The notes under the pieces were generated by a model. It did not search any database and was not told where the DNA came from. It saw nothing but the letters and a program-made list of their open reading frames with translations. From positions 1,736,001 to 1,800,000 of the forward strand of contig JAHRBC010000001.1 in assembly GCA_022702545.1 (NCBI GenBank): 64,000 bases of DNA. The letters run 5' to 3'. This document shows, piece by piece, positions 33,224-45,685 of the stretch. Made by a program: the position numbers and the translations under genes. Source of the DNA: Phycomyces nitens (Eukaryota; Mucoromycota; Mucoromycetes; Mucorales; Phycomycetaceae). Within the stretch, counting starts at the first letter, position 1. The number at the start of each line of letters is the position of its first letter.

Positions 33224-36200
33224 AAAGTAGGAAAAGAATGTAAAGAAAGCGAAAGAGGAGACCTAAATTGAAATTTATGAATAAAGTTGTTACAAAAAGG
33301 AAAAAAATATAAATAAGTGAACAGTGCCAATGGACTGACACTGAATTAATCGAGCGGGGAATAGAGTCCGTGGCACTATCAAAAGGATTTCCCCAGCTTA
33401 AATCGGTTTTATATTTGTTTAAATCTCTTTCTTAATGGCATGTAGAACACTAGATAGTAGAGCTGGGTAGAGATAAAGGAATTGTTATTGAATGTAATTT
33501 TGGTATGCCAACAGTAGCCAATATCGTTTTTCTGTGGGTATTTCACCTAGCAACCAAATGAATTCGTACTTTTTTTTAAATTTGTTCTTTTTTTGAACAA
33601 ATTCCAAGTAATCTCAACTTGCAAGTCTTGTTTATATTTTGTGGCCTACAGCATTGGATAATTTTCCAAAAAAAAAGAAAAAAGAAAAAAGGGTTAACAT
33701 CTACTCTACTCTTCTCTTTAGCTCACAGGCCTCAATATATTATTTCAACAAAACACTCAGGGCTGTAATCTCATGGTCCATTCGTAGTTGCGATATAATA
33801 TTTGCTATTTCCGTGCCGTCTCTAAACATCTTTTTATGCTAGTCAATATTTATAGTAATTTATTATTAATATTAATTGTACATCTTGGTAGCACTTTTTG
33901 ATTCTAATAAATCTGACTCTTATATTCACAATACCTAAAAAGACACTTTTTTGCAATAATAAAACAAACTTAAACTCGTGGTAAAGGAGTATCACCTGCA
34001 ACTAAAGATCCTCGAGGTATTGATATCAGATCCAGATTAATCAATAAATATAAATACGCAGTTGATGTGATGAAATCATTTCCGTTTGAATGTATAATTA
34101 TTACCTGCTACTTTATACTTGCCATCTAGTCTGTTTATATCTTGGTTCCTGATACTGGGCATCCAAGTTATTAGTCGCATTGAAATATGATAAAGTATTT
34201 TTGCTATATACATTTTCATTTAAAAAAAAAAATCCGTCAAGGCCTTGGCTAGAATTTTACGCCTAGTATCAGCCGTAAATAAAGACCTGCTTATGACCAG
34301 ATTGATAAGGCGAAGTTTCTACTCCTGCATTTGGTTCCTTCTAGTAAATATTTCATCTGTTTGCTTTACATCAAATATCGCCTGCTGAATTATCTATTAG
34401 TTTTTTTTTATCAATAGCTGAGCTTGCAAGACAAAGATACTCGCCTTTCTGCGGCTTTGGTGGTCGTAAAGAAAACTTTAAAGCTTCAAAATAAAATAGT
34501 ACAAGAAATGTCTTTTAATCACATAAATGCCAGTTTTTATTCCTCAAAGGCTTCAATGACTTTGGTTTATCTACAAAGCATACAAACTTATTCATGTACT
34601 AGATATTTACCATACTATAAGATGCCTATAAAAGTGTAGCTCAAAGTGTATAGCAGATTGAAAAAATAAAATGGAGTATTTTACATTTTTATTTTATTAG
34701 CTTGGGCATATTCATTTCAACAAGCAAATAATAATAATAATATTGAAGCTTAATACATATAAAGAAAAGAAAAAAGAGCATAATAAACCAAGACATTGTA
34801 AACACTCTTTATGTTGTATACTTTCATTAACCTTGACAAGGTCTCAATCAATGAAAAATATTAAAAATGTTTTTAAAAACTAATATTGAACAAAGTACAA
34901 ATACCTTGTCAATTTATTTTCAAACCCTCTAGGATAAATGCAAACAAGAATGAGGTTGGTGATTCAACTGCTGTCAAAAGACAAGTTCAAGTAATTGTGG
35001 ATCCAAAAAAAAAAGTGTTTTTTAGTAAAGAGAAATCAACTACAAACCAACTCTATGTGTCGAGAACAATATTAATTTGGGTAAACAAGAGCCATTTCTT
35101 TTTGTTAACCATCATGGTTTTCAAATGAGCGTTTGTACTTAAAGTATCCGTTTCAATATTGACAGAAAAACCCTGGATGCCAATTGACTATATAATCCAT
35201 TCACTTCTTTTTTTTTATTTCTCAGTACCAACAAGTATTGATGATATTAAATATTGAGCATAATAAAAAGCCAATTCGAGAGATTTAGCTGGTATGTTGA
35301 TGGTTGATTTTGGTGATTTATAGGGCTCTTGAGAAAACATTGCTACAGGCAATTTAGATGGTGGGCCTTTATCGCCTCGACAATGTATCTTTCATGTTTT
35401 GTATGTTGGTCTAGTGGCATTAATCCCGGGGTTTTTATTATATAGATTGAAAGACTTTTTGATTTTCCAAGGATAATACTTTATTTCTTTAATCTTTTGT
35501 AAGAAAAAGTTTATGATAATAGTAAATCTGCAGTCAAATGGTTGAAACCGGGGAATCTATTATACAGCTACCTTTTGTTAAACTAAAAAAAGGTCTCCAA
35601 TGATTGGTTAAAGGTCCAAAGGAGAATATTTGTAGAATATTTATAGTTATTACAAACCGTAAGATTACAAACCGTAAGATGGTTATTGTTGAATGATTAT
35701 AATGAGGCTATTTATACCACTGTTTAAACAGTGAATACAAAAGGAGTACTATATATGGCAAGAAGATATATTCAATATAGTAACATATGCAAAGACGGCA
35801 AGGATAACAAAAGTGTATCGAGATTGCTTTACAACACCGATAGTTTCCACACTACAATACTATAACTCTTTGCCTCGATTCCAGGTACCGTGAATATTAT
35901 TGGATCTATTCACTTTTAGAACGACAGCCAAATAAGTTCCTCTGGCTCCACAGAAAGGTAAAGGGGGGATATTTGACAGAAGCAAACACTCTGAATAAAA
36001 GTACAGGTCAGACCAACATTTATATATTCACATCGTCTCAGATTCGACAACTGTCTATTTTTACCTGTTGATCTTGTGCTGTACAGAACCAAAACTCCAA
36101 AAAAAATACATTATATAATCAATGGACACTTACCTAAACTTGAACATTATACTTATCAAGCTCAAGATTCAAATCAATTGTTTTAAAACTAGAACCAACA

Positions 36201-36648
36201 AAGATAAATTGGATAAAATTGGAGAATAAAGATATTTATGTCGACTATTCTGAACACAAGGTGCAACTCGGAAAAAGACTGAATTGAAACAAACATGAAC
36301 TCATTACTGAAGCTTGCTTTTATAATACCAATTTCCTTTGAATCGCTTTTTATTATTATTGATATAGTCACATAAATCTAAATATAGTATTATCCGCTAC
36401 TGTACCCTGAAAGTTCGTTATATATTGCGTGGCAGTGCACGAGAAGAACTTCTTTATCTGGGGAGCCAAGGAAAGTCGGATTGTAAATCGTTAAGCGGCA
36501 GTAGGATGATCAAAAATAGATTAAAACTCTACAAAGAAAAAAAACTGAAAATTAAAGCTTTTTTTTTTCAAGTATAAATAATTTTTGTTTTCTGTATGTG
36601 GGTTTTAATTCTTAAACTCCTTTTTCTTCTCTGTTTTGTTACTGAAAG
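33224..36648. other. 3.4-kb gene-free AT-rich region
   Basis: No supported gene. Codon-like frames at 34424-34639 and 34886-35128 are AT-biased, without domains or splice signals. Small features are a direct repeat of ACAAACCGTAAG near 35652-35681 and a 7-bp palindromic arm pair around TTTAAA at about 35718-35735. I looked for terminal repeats and transposase motifs and found none, so any origin as decayed mobile DNA is unproven. Confidence 0.5.
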
Positions 36649-37311
36649 ATGTTGATTCGCACTGTCCTTTCCTTTTCCCTTGCCATCATCTCTGTAGCTG
36701 CATCGAGTTTCGAATCAACCAATACCAACCAACTGTTCAAACGTGAAGACAAATTACCCTTTGCAACTCTCCCCAATGCAAACTGTGCTGCACCCACCGT
36801 CTGCTCCAACATTGATCAAAACATTACCTGTCGATGCAACGATGTCCTGACCGTCTGCGAAAACACCTCTGGCCAATTCTGCTGGGGATCCAAGACACTC
36901 ACCAGCAACAGTTGCCCTACTGTCCCTACCAGCTGCAGCAGTGAATTTAACGGAGCCGCCAACTGTCTTTGCAGTGGCAACCAGGTACTCTGTGTCGACA
37001 GCTACAACCATTATTGTTATGGCACATACCAGTCAGAAGCTTCTGGTGGAGCCTCGGTAGTCATTGCACCAATTCCTGATGCTCCTTCTGCCTCTTCTGC
37101 CTCTTCTGCCGCTGTTTCTGCTTCTGTTCCTGTTTCTGCCGCCGCTTCTGCCTCTGTTTCAGGTGCTCCTGCTGGAACGATCAAGACAAACCCTGCCCCA
37201 TCTGCTCCTGCTGCCTCTCCTTCTGTAGAATCAGCCGCAACACAATTGTCAGCTCTCAAATCATCTGTTTCTGCCCTACTTGTATCTCTTGCCTATTTTG
37301 CTTTGCAATAA
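36649..37311 (+). CDS. secreted, probably GPI-anchored protein with two six-Cys repeats
   Basis: Unrecognised family. Single exon, 220 aa. Residues 1-19 form a signal peptide and KR at 31-32 is a likely Kex2 site. Two tandem domains between about residues 44 and 125 share the spacing C-x5/6-C-x8/9-C-x-C-x6-C-x7-C, each ending in FCWG or YCYG. Residues about 130-200 are a Ser/Ala/Pro/Val-rich low-complexity stalk, likely O-glycosylated. The end is a hydrophobic segment SALLVSLAYFALQ preceded by small residues, as for a GPI-anchor signal. It stands alone in a gene-poor region. It is probably a cell-wall or surface protein; an effector role is possible but not shown. Confidence 0.75.
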   Translation: MLIRTVLSFSLAIISVAASSFESTNTNQLFKREDKLPFATLPNANCAAPTVCSNIDQNITCRCNDVLTVCENTSGQFCWGSKTLTSNSCPTVPTSCSSEFNGAANCLCSGNQVLCVDSYNHYCYGTYQSEASGGASVVIAPIPDAPSASSASSAAVSASVPVSAAASASVSGAPAGTIKTNPAPSAPAASPSVESAATQLSALKSSVSALLVSLAYFALQ

Positions 37312-38758
37312 AAAGTACAAGCAGCCAAAGGGTACAAAGAATACAGACACACATTAATCACATTTCACAATGGAAAGCAAGTTCTTATTGTCTCCTTCTT
37401 TCTCCTTATCTATTAAAATCAGAGTGCAATTCTGACAGAAATAGACAAGTAAGATGGAGAAATTAATACTAAAAAAATTAATAAGAATATTTACTCTTTA
37501 AATGCAATGATGTGTATATTATTAATAGACTGTCCAGAATAAAAAAAAATGCATAAAAGATCAATAAATCCTAATAATCATCAGAAAGTATATATCTTGA
37601 GTTCTCACCATTAATCTTGTCCCATTTCAAATAATCCAAAAGTTCTTTATATTCCATTTAAAAGGTACAACCATTGATACACTCTCTAGAAAATAAATTT
37701 ATCCAATAGCAAGAATAGGATTACTGTCGTACAAAAAAACAAGCTGGTTATAATGGAAAATAACCATGATAACGAGATTGTCATTGATCCGAGGCACTCA
37801 CTTTTGATCTAAAATTGCATATATACTTTAAAACTAGCCAATCAAACCACTCAAACACGCTTATATTTCTTAGAAAACCTGTTTAGGTATCTTGTACGCG
37901 GTGTGGTTTTTGAACAGTGGTAGAAAATAATATATTTAGCCTAGTTGTCTATTGCAAAATATAGAATCAATTGATTCAATCGATTGATCAATTTACCACC
38001 ATATTAAAAAATAAACTTGGAAATTAACAACTAATCTCCATGATTTCCGCGCTTAGAGCTCCTTTCTCTAGTTTGACCTACATGCTGTGTTTTTTTTATA
38101 TTTATTTATTTATCTACTTGTGATGTCATTAATAGACTCGTTTCTATGGATCTTGATATATTTCATGTATATTAGCCTAGAAAATAACCTGGGTCCTCAT
38201 ATATTCTAGAATGCAGTGAAGAAATAGTCAGGGCACTTGTCTTTATGGACTACACCCAATATGTTTCAGAGTTGGTAAGGAGCACAAACAGGTATGTGGG
38301 CTATTAATGTCAATAGGCATCGTCTTGTTGTGGTCCCAGATAATAAAATAAGATCTGGGAGCGTATTTTTATGGCATGTACACCATTGAAATACAAGACG
38401 GATAATCGGGGTTCTTCTAGACAGGCACTCTTTTGTTAGATGGGTTCTATGTATTCGATATCCCTGCTGGTATTTCCTATCCTTCTCTTTCAATTTATCA
38501 CCATGGTGAAATCGACTTTTTTTTTCGGCAAAAATAATATCCCAACGTTGCCATGGATACAATACTCTTTCTTTTTTTAATCCATCAAATCAAAAATAGA
38601 CCTGTCTGATCAGTCTGAAACACACACATATATATTTACAGTCAAGGCGGATACTAAAAAAATATCCAGTAAAAAGCCATGACTGTCACCATCCCTGTCC
38701 AATACACTCAAAAAATTGACTGCCAAGTAGTTTGAAGCTTACTCTCCAAATCATCATA
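37312..38758. other. intergenic, no supported gene
   Basis: 1.45 kb, AT-rich. The minus-strand open frame 38266-38562 (98 codons, no ATG at its head) has several Cys and His but no motif I know. It could be relic coding DNA. Nothing else is seen. Confidence 0.45.
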
Positions 38759-39180
38759 ATGGACGACACACTTATTCAGGTTCGCGAAAAATGTGCTCTT
38801 CAACTCGAAATGTACCAAAAGTGCATCGAGAACTATCCTCAGACATGGGATAAGAGTTGTCTCCAGCAAAAGCGAGCCTTGACAAAGTGTTCTGAAGAAA
38901 AGTAAGTCTGAGATCTCTCTTGTTGAATGCACAGACACTTGATCGCTATTCCTCTTTATTTTCAAGTGTTGGTATCCTCAAGTTCGTCAAGCACCATTGT
39001 GTTCTTCAGATCAAGGCTTACGATGAGTGCTTGTTTGCCAACAAGGATGATCCTGAAAAGTGTATCCAGCAACTCAAGGAACTCTACTTTTGTACCGAAG
39101 CTACCTCAATTGCCTACCGCGATCAGGAAGCCAAGAACAAGGAGGTTCCTACAAAGGTTGAACCAACAAAAACTGATTAG
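38759..39180 (+). CDS. MIX14: double twin-CX9C protein, Mix14/CHCHD5 homolog
   Basis: This mitochondrial intermembrane-space protein is imported and oxidised by the Mia40 pathway; its precise role is unclear. Two exons (38759-38901, 38967-39180) give 118 aa. It contains two CHCH domains: CALQLEMYQKC with CLQQKRALTKC, and CVLQIKAYDEC with CIQQLKELYFC. Every pair shows exact CX9C spacing. There is no presequence, as usual for this class. The C-terminus is charged, ending in EPTKTD. The intron lies between the two CHCH domains. It is convergent with the SDHAF1-like gene, 158 bp between coding ends. Confidence 0.9.
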
Positions 39181-39337
39181 ACCAATAGACCAATAGTAAT
39201 GTCTGGAATGTTCCCATTAGAACCTTAGATCTACGTTTTTTTTTTATATATTTCGTCAATACTACATTTGTGTATATACTTTTCTTTGCTTCATTTATTT
39301 GTTGAAAATTCTATATTCTCTTTCTACTTGTTCTGCT

Positions 39338-39672
39338 TTAAATGTGAATGTCTCGTATGCTGGGCGAGCTGTATGTTTCCAGCTGGCGTTTTCCACGTCT
39401 TAGCATGTATTCAATTGTAGCGAAATCAGACTTGCGGATCTGGTGATGTCGAAACTCATTTCGAATGAATGCTTGGAAATGAGCACGATTTTCCTATGAG
39501 TCAAGAACAAGAACAAGAATAGTCTCTTTAGATCATGAGGAGCATATAACTGCTCTTATTTTTGCATATAACAAAAGCACACCTTTGGCTTTTGCAGAGT
39601 TGCCCGGAAACATTGTCTGTACAAGTTGATTACTTCTTGCTGTAGCCCAGATCTTCGTACAGGTGCTGCCAT
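39338..39672 (-). CDS. SDH6: succinate dehydrogenase assembly factor 1 (LYR protein Sdh6/SDHAF1)
   Basis: This mitochondrial matrix LYR-motif factor helps insert Fe-S clusters into the Sdh2 subunit of complex II. Two short exons (39583-39672, 39338-39493) give 81 aa. The N-terminus MAAPVRRSGLQQEVINLYRQ carries the LYR motif. KPKEN follows and the intron falls right after KPK. The second half has FIRNEFRHH, the conserved SDFATIEYMLRRGKRQLE, and SPSIRDIHI. The yeast protein has the same size and motifs. The donor is GTGTGC and the acceptor CATAG. Each exon is under 160 bp, so the gene is easy to miss. Confidence 0.9.
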
Positions 39673-41987
39673 GCTAGTTCAAGTTTATTTATTTATCTGT
39701 TTATTGATATGACTGTATAACACACAGCCAAGAATGATGTGGAGAAAATTAAATAAAAAAAAAGTACAGGGATGGGACTGCTATCAATGCAAGGGCTAGA
39801 AACCCAAATGCAGGTCATGGCTGTTGATGCCATTAGACTCTGGCTTTGTCTTTGCTTTTATTTTACCGTCTATTTAATATACAATTATACATTTTTAGTA
39901 GCTTAGGATACCAGATAATAGGTGGTATATGGTGTTTTAGTAGGATTTCCATTTGAAATATTAATTATTATTTTTCAAGTATAAAGAGTTGGCTATAGCG
40001 CCGTTTCCGCTTTATACACTGTCGATATGAAAGAGCTTGTGTCTTGCAATAAATAAATAGACAGCAACTAGAAATCCAGGCCCAGAAATGCCAGGATTGC
40101 TTGTGGTTTAACGGTACCATTAGTATAGATATTATTCAGATAGACCAATAAATAGCTCTTTTCTCGGCAGCGTAACAAGTGCGTTGATCTATAGTTTATC
40201 ATTGTGCTGGGACAGACCGGGAGCATATTAAAGTGCACATACAAAAGGCTACTCCAATATAACTACTGGTTCTGACCTTGTATAAACACAATCAAGAACA
40301 AACCGAGAAAAGAAAAGATCAGCGAAAATAGTGTCCATCTTTTCACTCGTGTTTAGTCATAAAGATTGCTTTACAAATAGCGCTTAAAAATCGGATTTAC
40401 GAAAATATAATTCATCCGCAAGCAATTGTTTCCTATCAAACCTTTTGTGCTCGAGAGTTACTAACAAGATCTAGACAGTCATGGGTCCCAAAAGAGCAGA
40501 TCAAGCACACGTTAATACCATAATTTATCATCACAAAGTCTGGCTTGGAAACTGTCGTAGGACTTTTTAGTTGTCAGACCTGCAAGTCGATGCTGACTAA
40601 ATGTATCGAGTGTGGCGTTTATAAAGTGCACATACTGTATAGTGGAACAGAGATTGTTCTTAATTGTCTTCTTTTCGCTACTTTTATTAGGGGTTTATTG
40701 CAGTAAAAGAAGTGCCTTGATATATAGATGAAAATTGTTTTTATTGCATGTTGTAACGATTTAGAAATATCTTTATGGCTGAATTGTCTCCAGCCTTCTT
40801 TATTTTACTTCTTTATGGATAAATTATGGGTATTTCCCCTAAATTTACATTTATAGCCAGATGTGCTTGGAACATTGCACTTCCAGATTAGATGTCTAGT
40901 CCGTCGTGATACTTGAAAATCCCCGAATTAATCGACAGGTTCTTGATCCAAGAAGAAGAAGAAGAAGAAGAAGAAGAAGAAGAAGAAGAAGAATAAGAAT
41001 AAGAATAAGAATAAGAATAAGAATAAGAAGAGAGAAAGAGAGAGAGAAAAAAGCAGCCTGATTTCTCTCTCTTTCTTTCTTTCTTTTTAACAGCAGAGTG
41101 ATCAAGTATATAATAAATCTAGTTTTGGATTCCTGCCATCTTAATGTCTCTCTAAAACCCTTCTTTGTGTACCTGAACGTATTGTAAAGACATGTTTCCA
41201 AGTGAAGTAGAATTGATCTTCATGGCACCAGAGTCTTGCATTATTGACGCTTGACTTGTTTTAAATCTTGAGTATTTGGGGCAATGTTGTAAAGTGTGTT
41301 GCCAAATGCGGCCACGTGTATTTAAGCATACTTGAGTCTTGTTGTTTCATATAGTTTCTGGTTCTCGAAAGCTAAAGGGAATAAAGATAATCTTCTTAAA
41401 TGCTTGTTTTTTTTTTTTTTCAACCAAAAAATAAAATAAACTGTTTATTCTATTGTATAAACTCTTTTTTTTTGAAAATGTGAAATTAATTAGAAGAAAC
41501 AGAGTTGTAACCGCCAAAAATGGGTAACATCGTGTACTCTCCTTTAATTGATATATTTCTTTTAATGGCTCTTTAAGCTAAATATAAACAAACAGAGATC
41601 ATTATTATACCAATCACTTTGAAGCATTAGATTAGAACTGGCTGAAAAAAAAACCATATCTTTGTACTTTCAAGAAAGCCTCATTACCCATGGGTCCAAT
41701 GCATCTAGATCCATTTGCTAAACCAAACCAAACCAAACAATAACAATAACAATAATAATAACGATTTTTTTTTAAATAATAATAATAATAATAATAGTAA
41801 TGATTAAATACATCTTTTATGATGAGGCATATAAATGTGCATAAGTAGGATTAAATAAGGAGAGTCAATGGAGACCTGGACAAGATGGTCTCTCCTTGTT
41901 TTAAGATAGGTATATGTAAAGTACAGACCGCATAGAGAGATCAAGAGAGTGGAAAGAGTATAGAAAAGTATACAGAAGTAGCAATAT
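39673..41987. other. 2.3-kb gene-free AT-rich region with GAA microsatellite
   Basis: No supported gene. A purine microsatellite, (GAA)n grading into (GAATAA)n and then GA-rich, covers about 40950-41050. Its long minus-strand open frame of poly-Leu/Ile is an artefact of the repeat. AATAAC/AATAAT repeats lie at about 41742-41800. The remainder is AT-rich spacer. Confidence 0.55.
40950..41050. repeat. GAA/GAATAA microsatellite
   Basis: About 13 uninterrupted GAA units are followed by several AATAAG-type hexamers and a GA-rich tail. It lies in a gene-free region. Confidence 0.9.
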
Positions 41988-43253
41988 TCATGCTAATGTA
42001 ATAAGATTGACCCGAATTGCTTCTTGTTCAGTTTCTGTAAACCCAATGGTCTGCAGATATTGGCTGATAGATCCATAATTTGATTCCAAAAATAATAACA
42101 GCATGTCCATATTCTATATCAGGTCCACATGGTAAGATTAGCCTTTCTGTCTGTTTACTATAACTTGGCTCTATAATATGTATAAAGTTTACCTTTGGAT
42201 CCGCATCGGCAAACTCTTCCGAAAGTCCTGCTTCTTCCATGTCTTCAAGAATGTTTGGTCGGATATGAGCAAGTTCGGTTTGAGTCTGGACATAGTCCTC
42301 GATAATACTGTCTCGAGATACGTTTAATATACTCAAAACCAGTGCAATCACAATTGCTGTCCGGTCCTTGCCATGGGTACAGTGAACAAGAATAGGATAC
42401 TTTGAAGAATCAACAAAGATGCGAAGGACAGAGAGAATTTCGGTCTGGCAATTGGTAACAAAGTGTTGATACATTGTGGCTACACCCATTGGCGTCATAA
42501 TCTTGCGACCAACCCAAACAGCTGCTTTATCATGTTGCTGGATAGCAATCAGGGCAATAAGTTTACTAAAAGACTCGTAAGACAAGTGTATATCAACAAA
42601 TAAGTCTTACAGTTTTAGACGAAATGAGCACGCCTTCCACACGCAGCTTCGTTGGAACCCTTTACCAACAAAATCAATACGGTATGACTGACGTTGTGGT
42701 ATGGTTAAAGGTTCTTGATGACTAGATTTCTCTTTGAAGGATTGGTTTGCTAACGTTACCTAAGAGTATTATAAATCAGTTTATGAATACAAGTTTTTAG
42801 ACAAATATGCACTTTGTAAAGACCAACTTTAAAATAAACCTTACTTGACCCAACGACGTTTCTGGGAATACTTTACAGATGGGTGGGCATGAATTCTCTT
42901 TTTTATTTCTACGATAGACATATTAGTAAAGATGGCCAGCACAAGATGTTGAACTGTTAATACCTTGATCTGAGATCAATAATAGTCCGGATATCGTAGC
43001 ATTCAATCATCTTTTCAATGTCTTTGATGCAAAGGGTGTCTAGCGAGGCAGAACGGAATACCATTCCTGATACAAGCCTATATAAAAGGTTAGAGGCATA
43101 AAGATGCCAAGATATAAGACGTATGATTACCTATTCTCTGGAGAGATTGAACGAGAAATGTCTCTAAAGTTGAGTAACTGGATATCTGACTGAAGAAATT
43201 GTCAGTAAAGCAGTATTTAAACGCTTGAAGAGTACTCAAATGTTCCTTACCAT
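41988..43253 (-). CDS. protein-tyrosine/dual-specificity phosphatase, Y_phosphatase3 type
   Basis: Member of the tyrosine phosphatase group that includes fungal and bacterial (lipid/protein) phosphatases with the motif HCxxGKDRT. The minus-strand exons join in phase to about 265 aa. The N-terminal signature is LLNFRDISRSISPENRLV...VFRSASLDTL, then YDIRTIIDLRS. The active-site loop is PILVHCTHGKDRTAIV (Cys nucleophile and Arg). The C-terminus is LQTIGFTETEQEAIRVNLI. The start codon at 43251-43253 forms a coding exon of only ATG before a GTAAGG donor. One acceptor (GTTAG before CAAACC) is chosen because the TTAG ten bases earlier leads to a stop. Substrate unknown; probably cytosolic. Confidence 0.82.
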
Positions 43254-43784
43254 TTGATCGTATGTTGTTTGATTAGTATTAAGAAATAGAGAAAAAAGTG
43301 AATAAAACAAAGAACAAAGAAGAAGTAATGCGAACCAGTAGTCTGGTTTTGTAGTTAAATTCGACTTTTGCACCAAGTAATAAATGGGTATAGTTTATTC
43401 TTTTCATTTGACGTCATTACAATGATCACCTTTGTAACAAACGCTAAAGGGTAAATGGTTGTAGTACAATACCTCGCTTCTAGTATATTCAGTATACGTT
43501 AGATTCAATACTATAGGCCATTTACTCAAAAAAAAAAACAAAAAAAAACAATTACAGTTCGATCGATTCCCTTGGTCCCAAAATACAAAATCCAAGTGTC
43601 ACCCTGAAATCCAAGTTTTATTTATATTGTACATGTAAATATTTTATTTTTATTTTTTTAAAGAGGAAAAAAAAACTGTATTTATGTGCGAGAACAAAAA
43701 GGTGTATGTGCGGGTTTAAAGTGGAATGGCAAATAGAATACAAAGAGAGAAAGTAAAGTGAGTTGGATAAATGTACGTTTTTTT
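43254..43784. other. intergenic, no gene seen
   Basis: This is 531 bp between the phosphatase and LIM genes, both on the minus strand. A-rich runs lie at about 43528-43550 and T/A-rich sequence at 43641-43675. No coding signal is seen. Confidence 0.5.
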
Positions 43785-45380
43785 TTAGACTCTGGCAAAT
43801 TGAGTTTTACGCTTCTCAGCACGGACGTTTCGCTGCTGCTGAAGTTGAAATATATGTGATTCACAATACATGCGCCGCTCAAACATGTAATAAATATCAG
43901 TAATTGCACATTGGCAAACGTTACAAACAAAGCATGGTGGATGAAAGCGCCATCCTTCGGTTGTTTGTGCACAGGGACCCTCAATTGGGCCATCACAAGT
44001 ACGACACAGAGAATTGTTTAGCTGGTGGTAATGGATCTTGCAATATGGCGAGTTTTCAAAAACATAAAAGGTATTGTCAGGGAATGATTCATGACAGCTC
44101 TACAATAGGGTATTAATAACCATCTCCATTACATAAACATCATTACTTACATGGCACCCAAAACAATCAACATGCCATTTTCCCTCCAAGGACCCATCCA
44201 TTGCCGACACAGCCTTTCCTTTGACAGGTTGATTACACGCACGACACAGGGGAAGAAAGAGGCGTTTGTAGTCAGGGCGGCAATAAACTCTGCCCTGATA
44301 CTCCTTGAATCCAACCCGCTCAATATCAATGGGCTGATAACAGTGAGCACATTCTAAATGACCAGGGTGGTATAATGCACCTAGGGCCTTGACGGGCGCC
44401 ACATTAGAAGCAATCGGCCTTTCACTAAGAATATGAATACAAGCCAAGCCTAATAAGTATACTTTATCTTGTAGTCGTATTCTTCATACCATCCTGCACA
44501 TATAGACTGTCTATGGATATTAGAGTAATCTCTTTCACAGTAAAAGCCTCCTTCATGTTCAAAGCATTCCTGTGGGTGGCGGAAAGCTACTCGACATACA
44601 CGACAGGCATAACAGTTGGCATGGAAACCCTAGTGTACATACAAGAGTGTCAAACAGTCAAACATCAGTCTATATTTATTTCATTATTTGTATAATAGGG
44701 TTACCTCTTTACCATGCGATACAATATTGCGAAAACCAAGTGGTTGTTGGCATCCTGAACACATTGACACGTTGCTATCTCTATCCTGACCCATAGTGTT
44801 CTTTAAGTCAGCCATCAATATATCCAGGGCACCCTCTCCGCCAAATCGAGTTCCACCAGATCTTGGCGTTTTCTCTGTAAAAAAGTGACATGAGGGTCAA
44901 CGCAAGATCCATAAGAGATTATTATTATTAAAATGCACATACTATCATCAAAGTAGCTCTCAGGTTCCTCGTGTACATTCGCTCTAATTGATAGCTCAAT
45001 TGATTAGTGCCTTGAGATACAGAAAAGACTAGTGTCTTTTACCGTGGTTGAGGGGAGGCTGGCGGGATAGCAGGAGCACCAAAAGGTGCAGGCGATCTAC
45101 TGTTGTTTTTACGAGACCAATCAGAAATTGATGGAGTTGGAAATTGGGTAGGTTGTGGTGTATTCAAGGGTTTTGTTCTTTCTAAAAAAACCCCCAAAAT
45201 ATAAGCAAAGGTGGAGGCCAATAGACATCATCTTTAAATACCTCGAAGTATTGGAATGAATGGCATTGTGGGCATGGTGGAACAGACATGATCTCCCAAC
45301 TGATGAATCTGAACATCTTCTCCGCAATCAGAGCATTTCACAGTTGGCAAGATCTGAGAGATGCGGTCAATCTTGTTCAT
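43785..45380 (-). CDS. four-LIM-domain protein (paxillin-like)
   Basis: LIM domains are paired zinc fingers for protein contacts, often in actin and cell-wall/polarity signalling. The exons give roughly 400 aa. The N-terminus has a small CxxC motif (VKCSDCGEDVQIHQLGDHVC), then a Pro/Ser-rich linker (FPTPSISDWSRKNNSRSP). Four LIM units follow: CSGCQQPLG...CYACRVC...YCERDY; CAGCERPI...HLECAHC...YCRPDY; CRACNQPVKG...CFGCHESF...YCKIHY; CVTCDGPIEG...CFVCNVC...YCESH. The CAGC of LIM2 is created by joining TG to T across an intron; other acceptors give Trp or a stop. Comparable fungal proteins include Pxl1, but four LIMs differ from yeast, so I assign no symbol. Confidence 0.83.
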
Positions 45381-45685
45381 CGTACCAAGTAAAATAAAAA
45401 GCGAAAGAGAGAGGCAATTCGCGACATCATTAATGGTATTCCTTAATATTTTATTAAATTTCTTTTTATGTAAACGACCAGGTTTTCCTCGTGCACTTCT
45501 TGACGCCAAATATATATATAAAATAAAATCCAAGCCATTTCCTTGAGTTTTATTTAACCTTTGACGTTTGGGTTTTATATATAGTTATTTATTTGAGTCC
45601 TTGTGTCCATCTTGCCTTTTTTGAGGCCAATTCACAAGGTAGATGGTCATAAACAGCCAAAGGTATATCTTTTTTTATAATAATT
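45381..45685. other. short intergenic region
   Basis: About 305 bp, AT-rich, between the Nup85 stop and the LIM gene start on the minus strand. Nothing specific is seen. Confidence 0.5.

Noticed and set aside
34886..35128. 80-codon ORF in the AT-rich gap
   Set aside because: AT-biased composition with no features; expected by chance.
38266..38562. 98-codon minus-strand ORF with Cys/His residues
   Set aside because: No ATG at its head and no motif known to me; possible relic only.
40896..41201. Leu/Ile-rich minus-strand ORF
   Set aside because: Translation of the GAA/GAATAA microsatellite.
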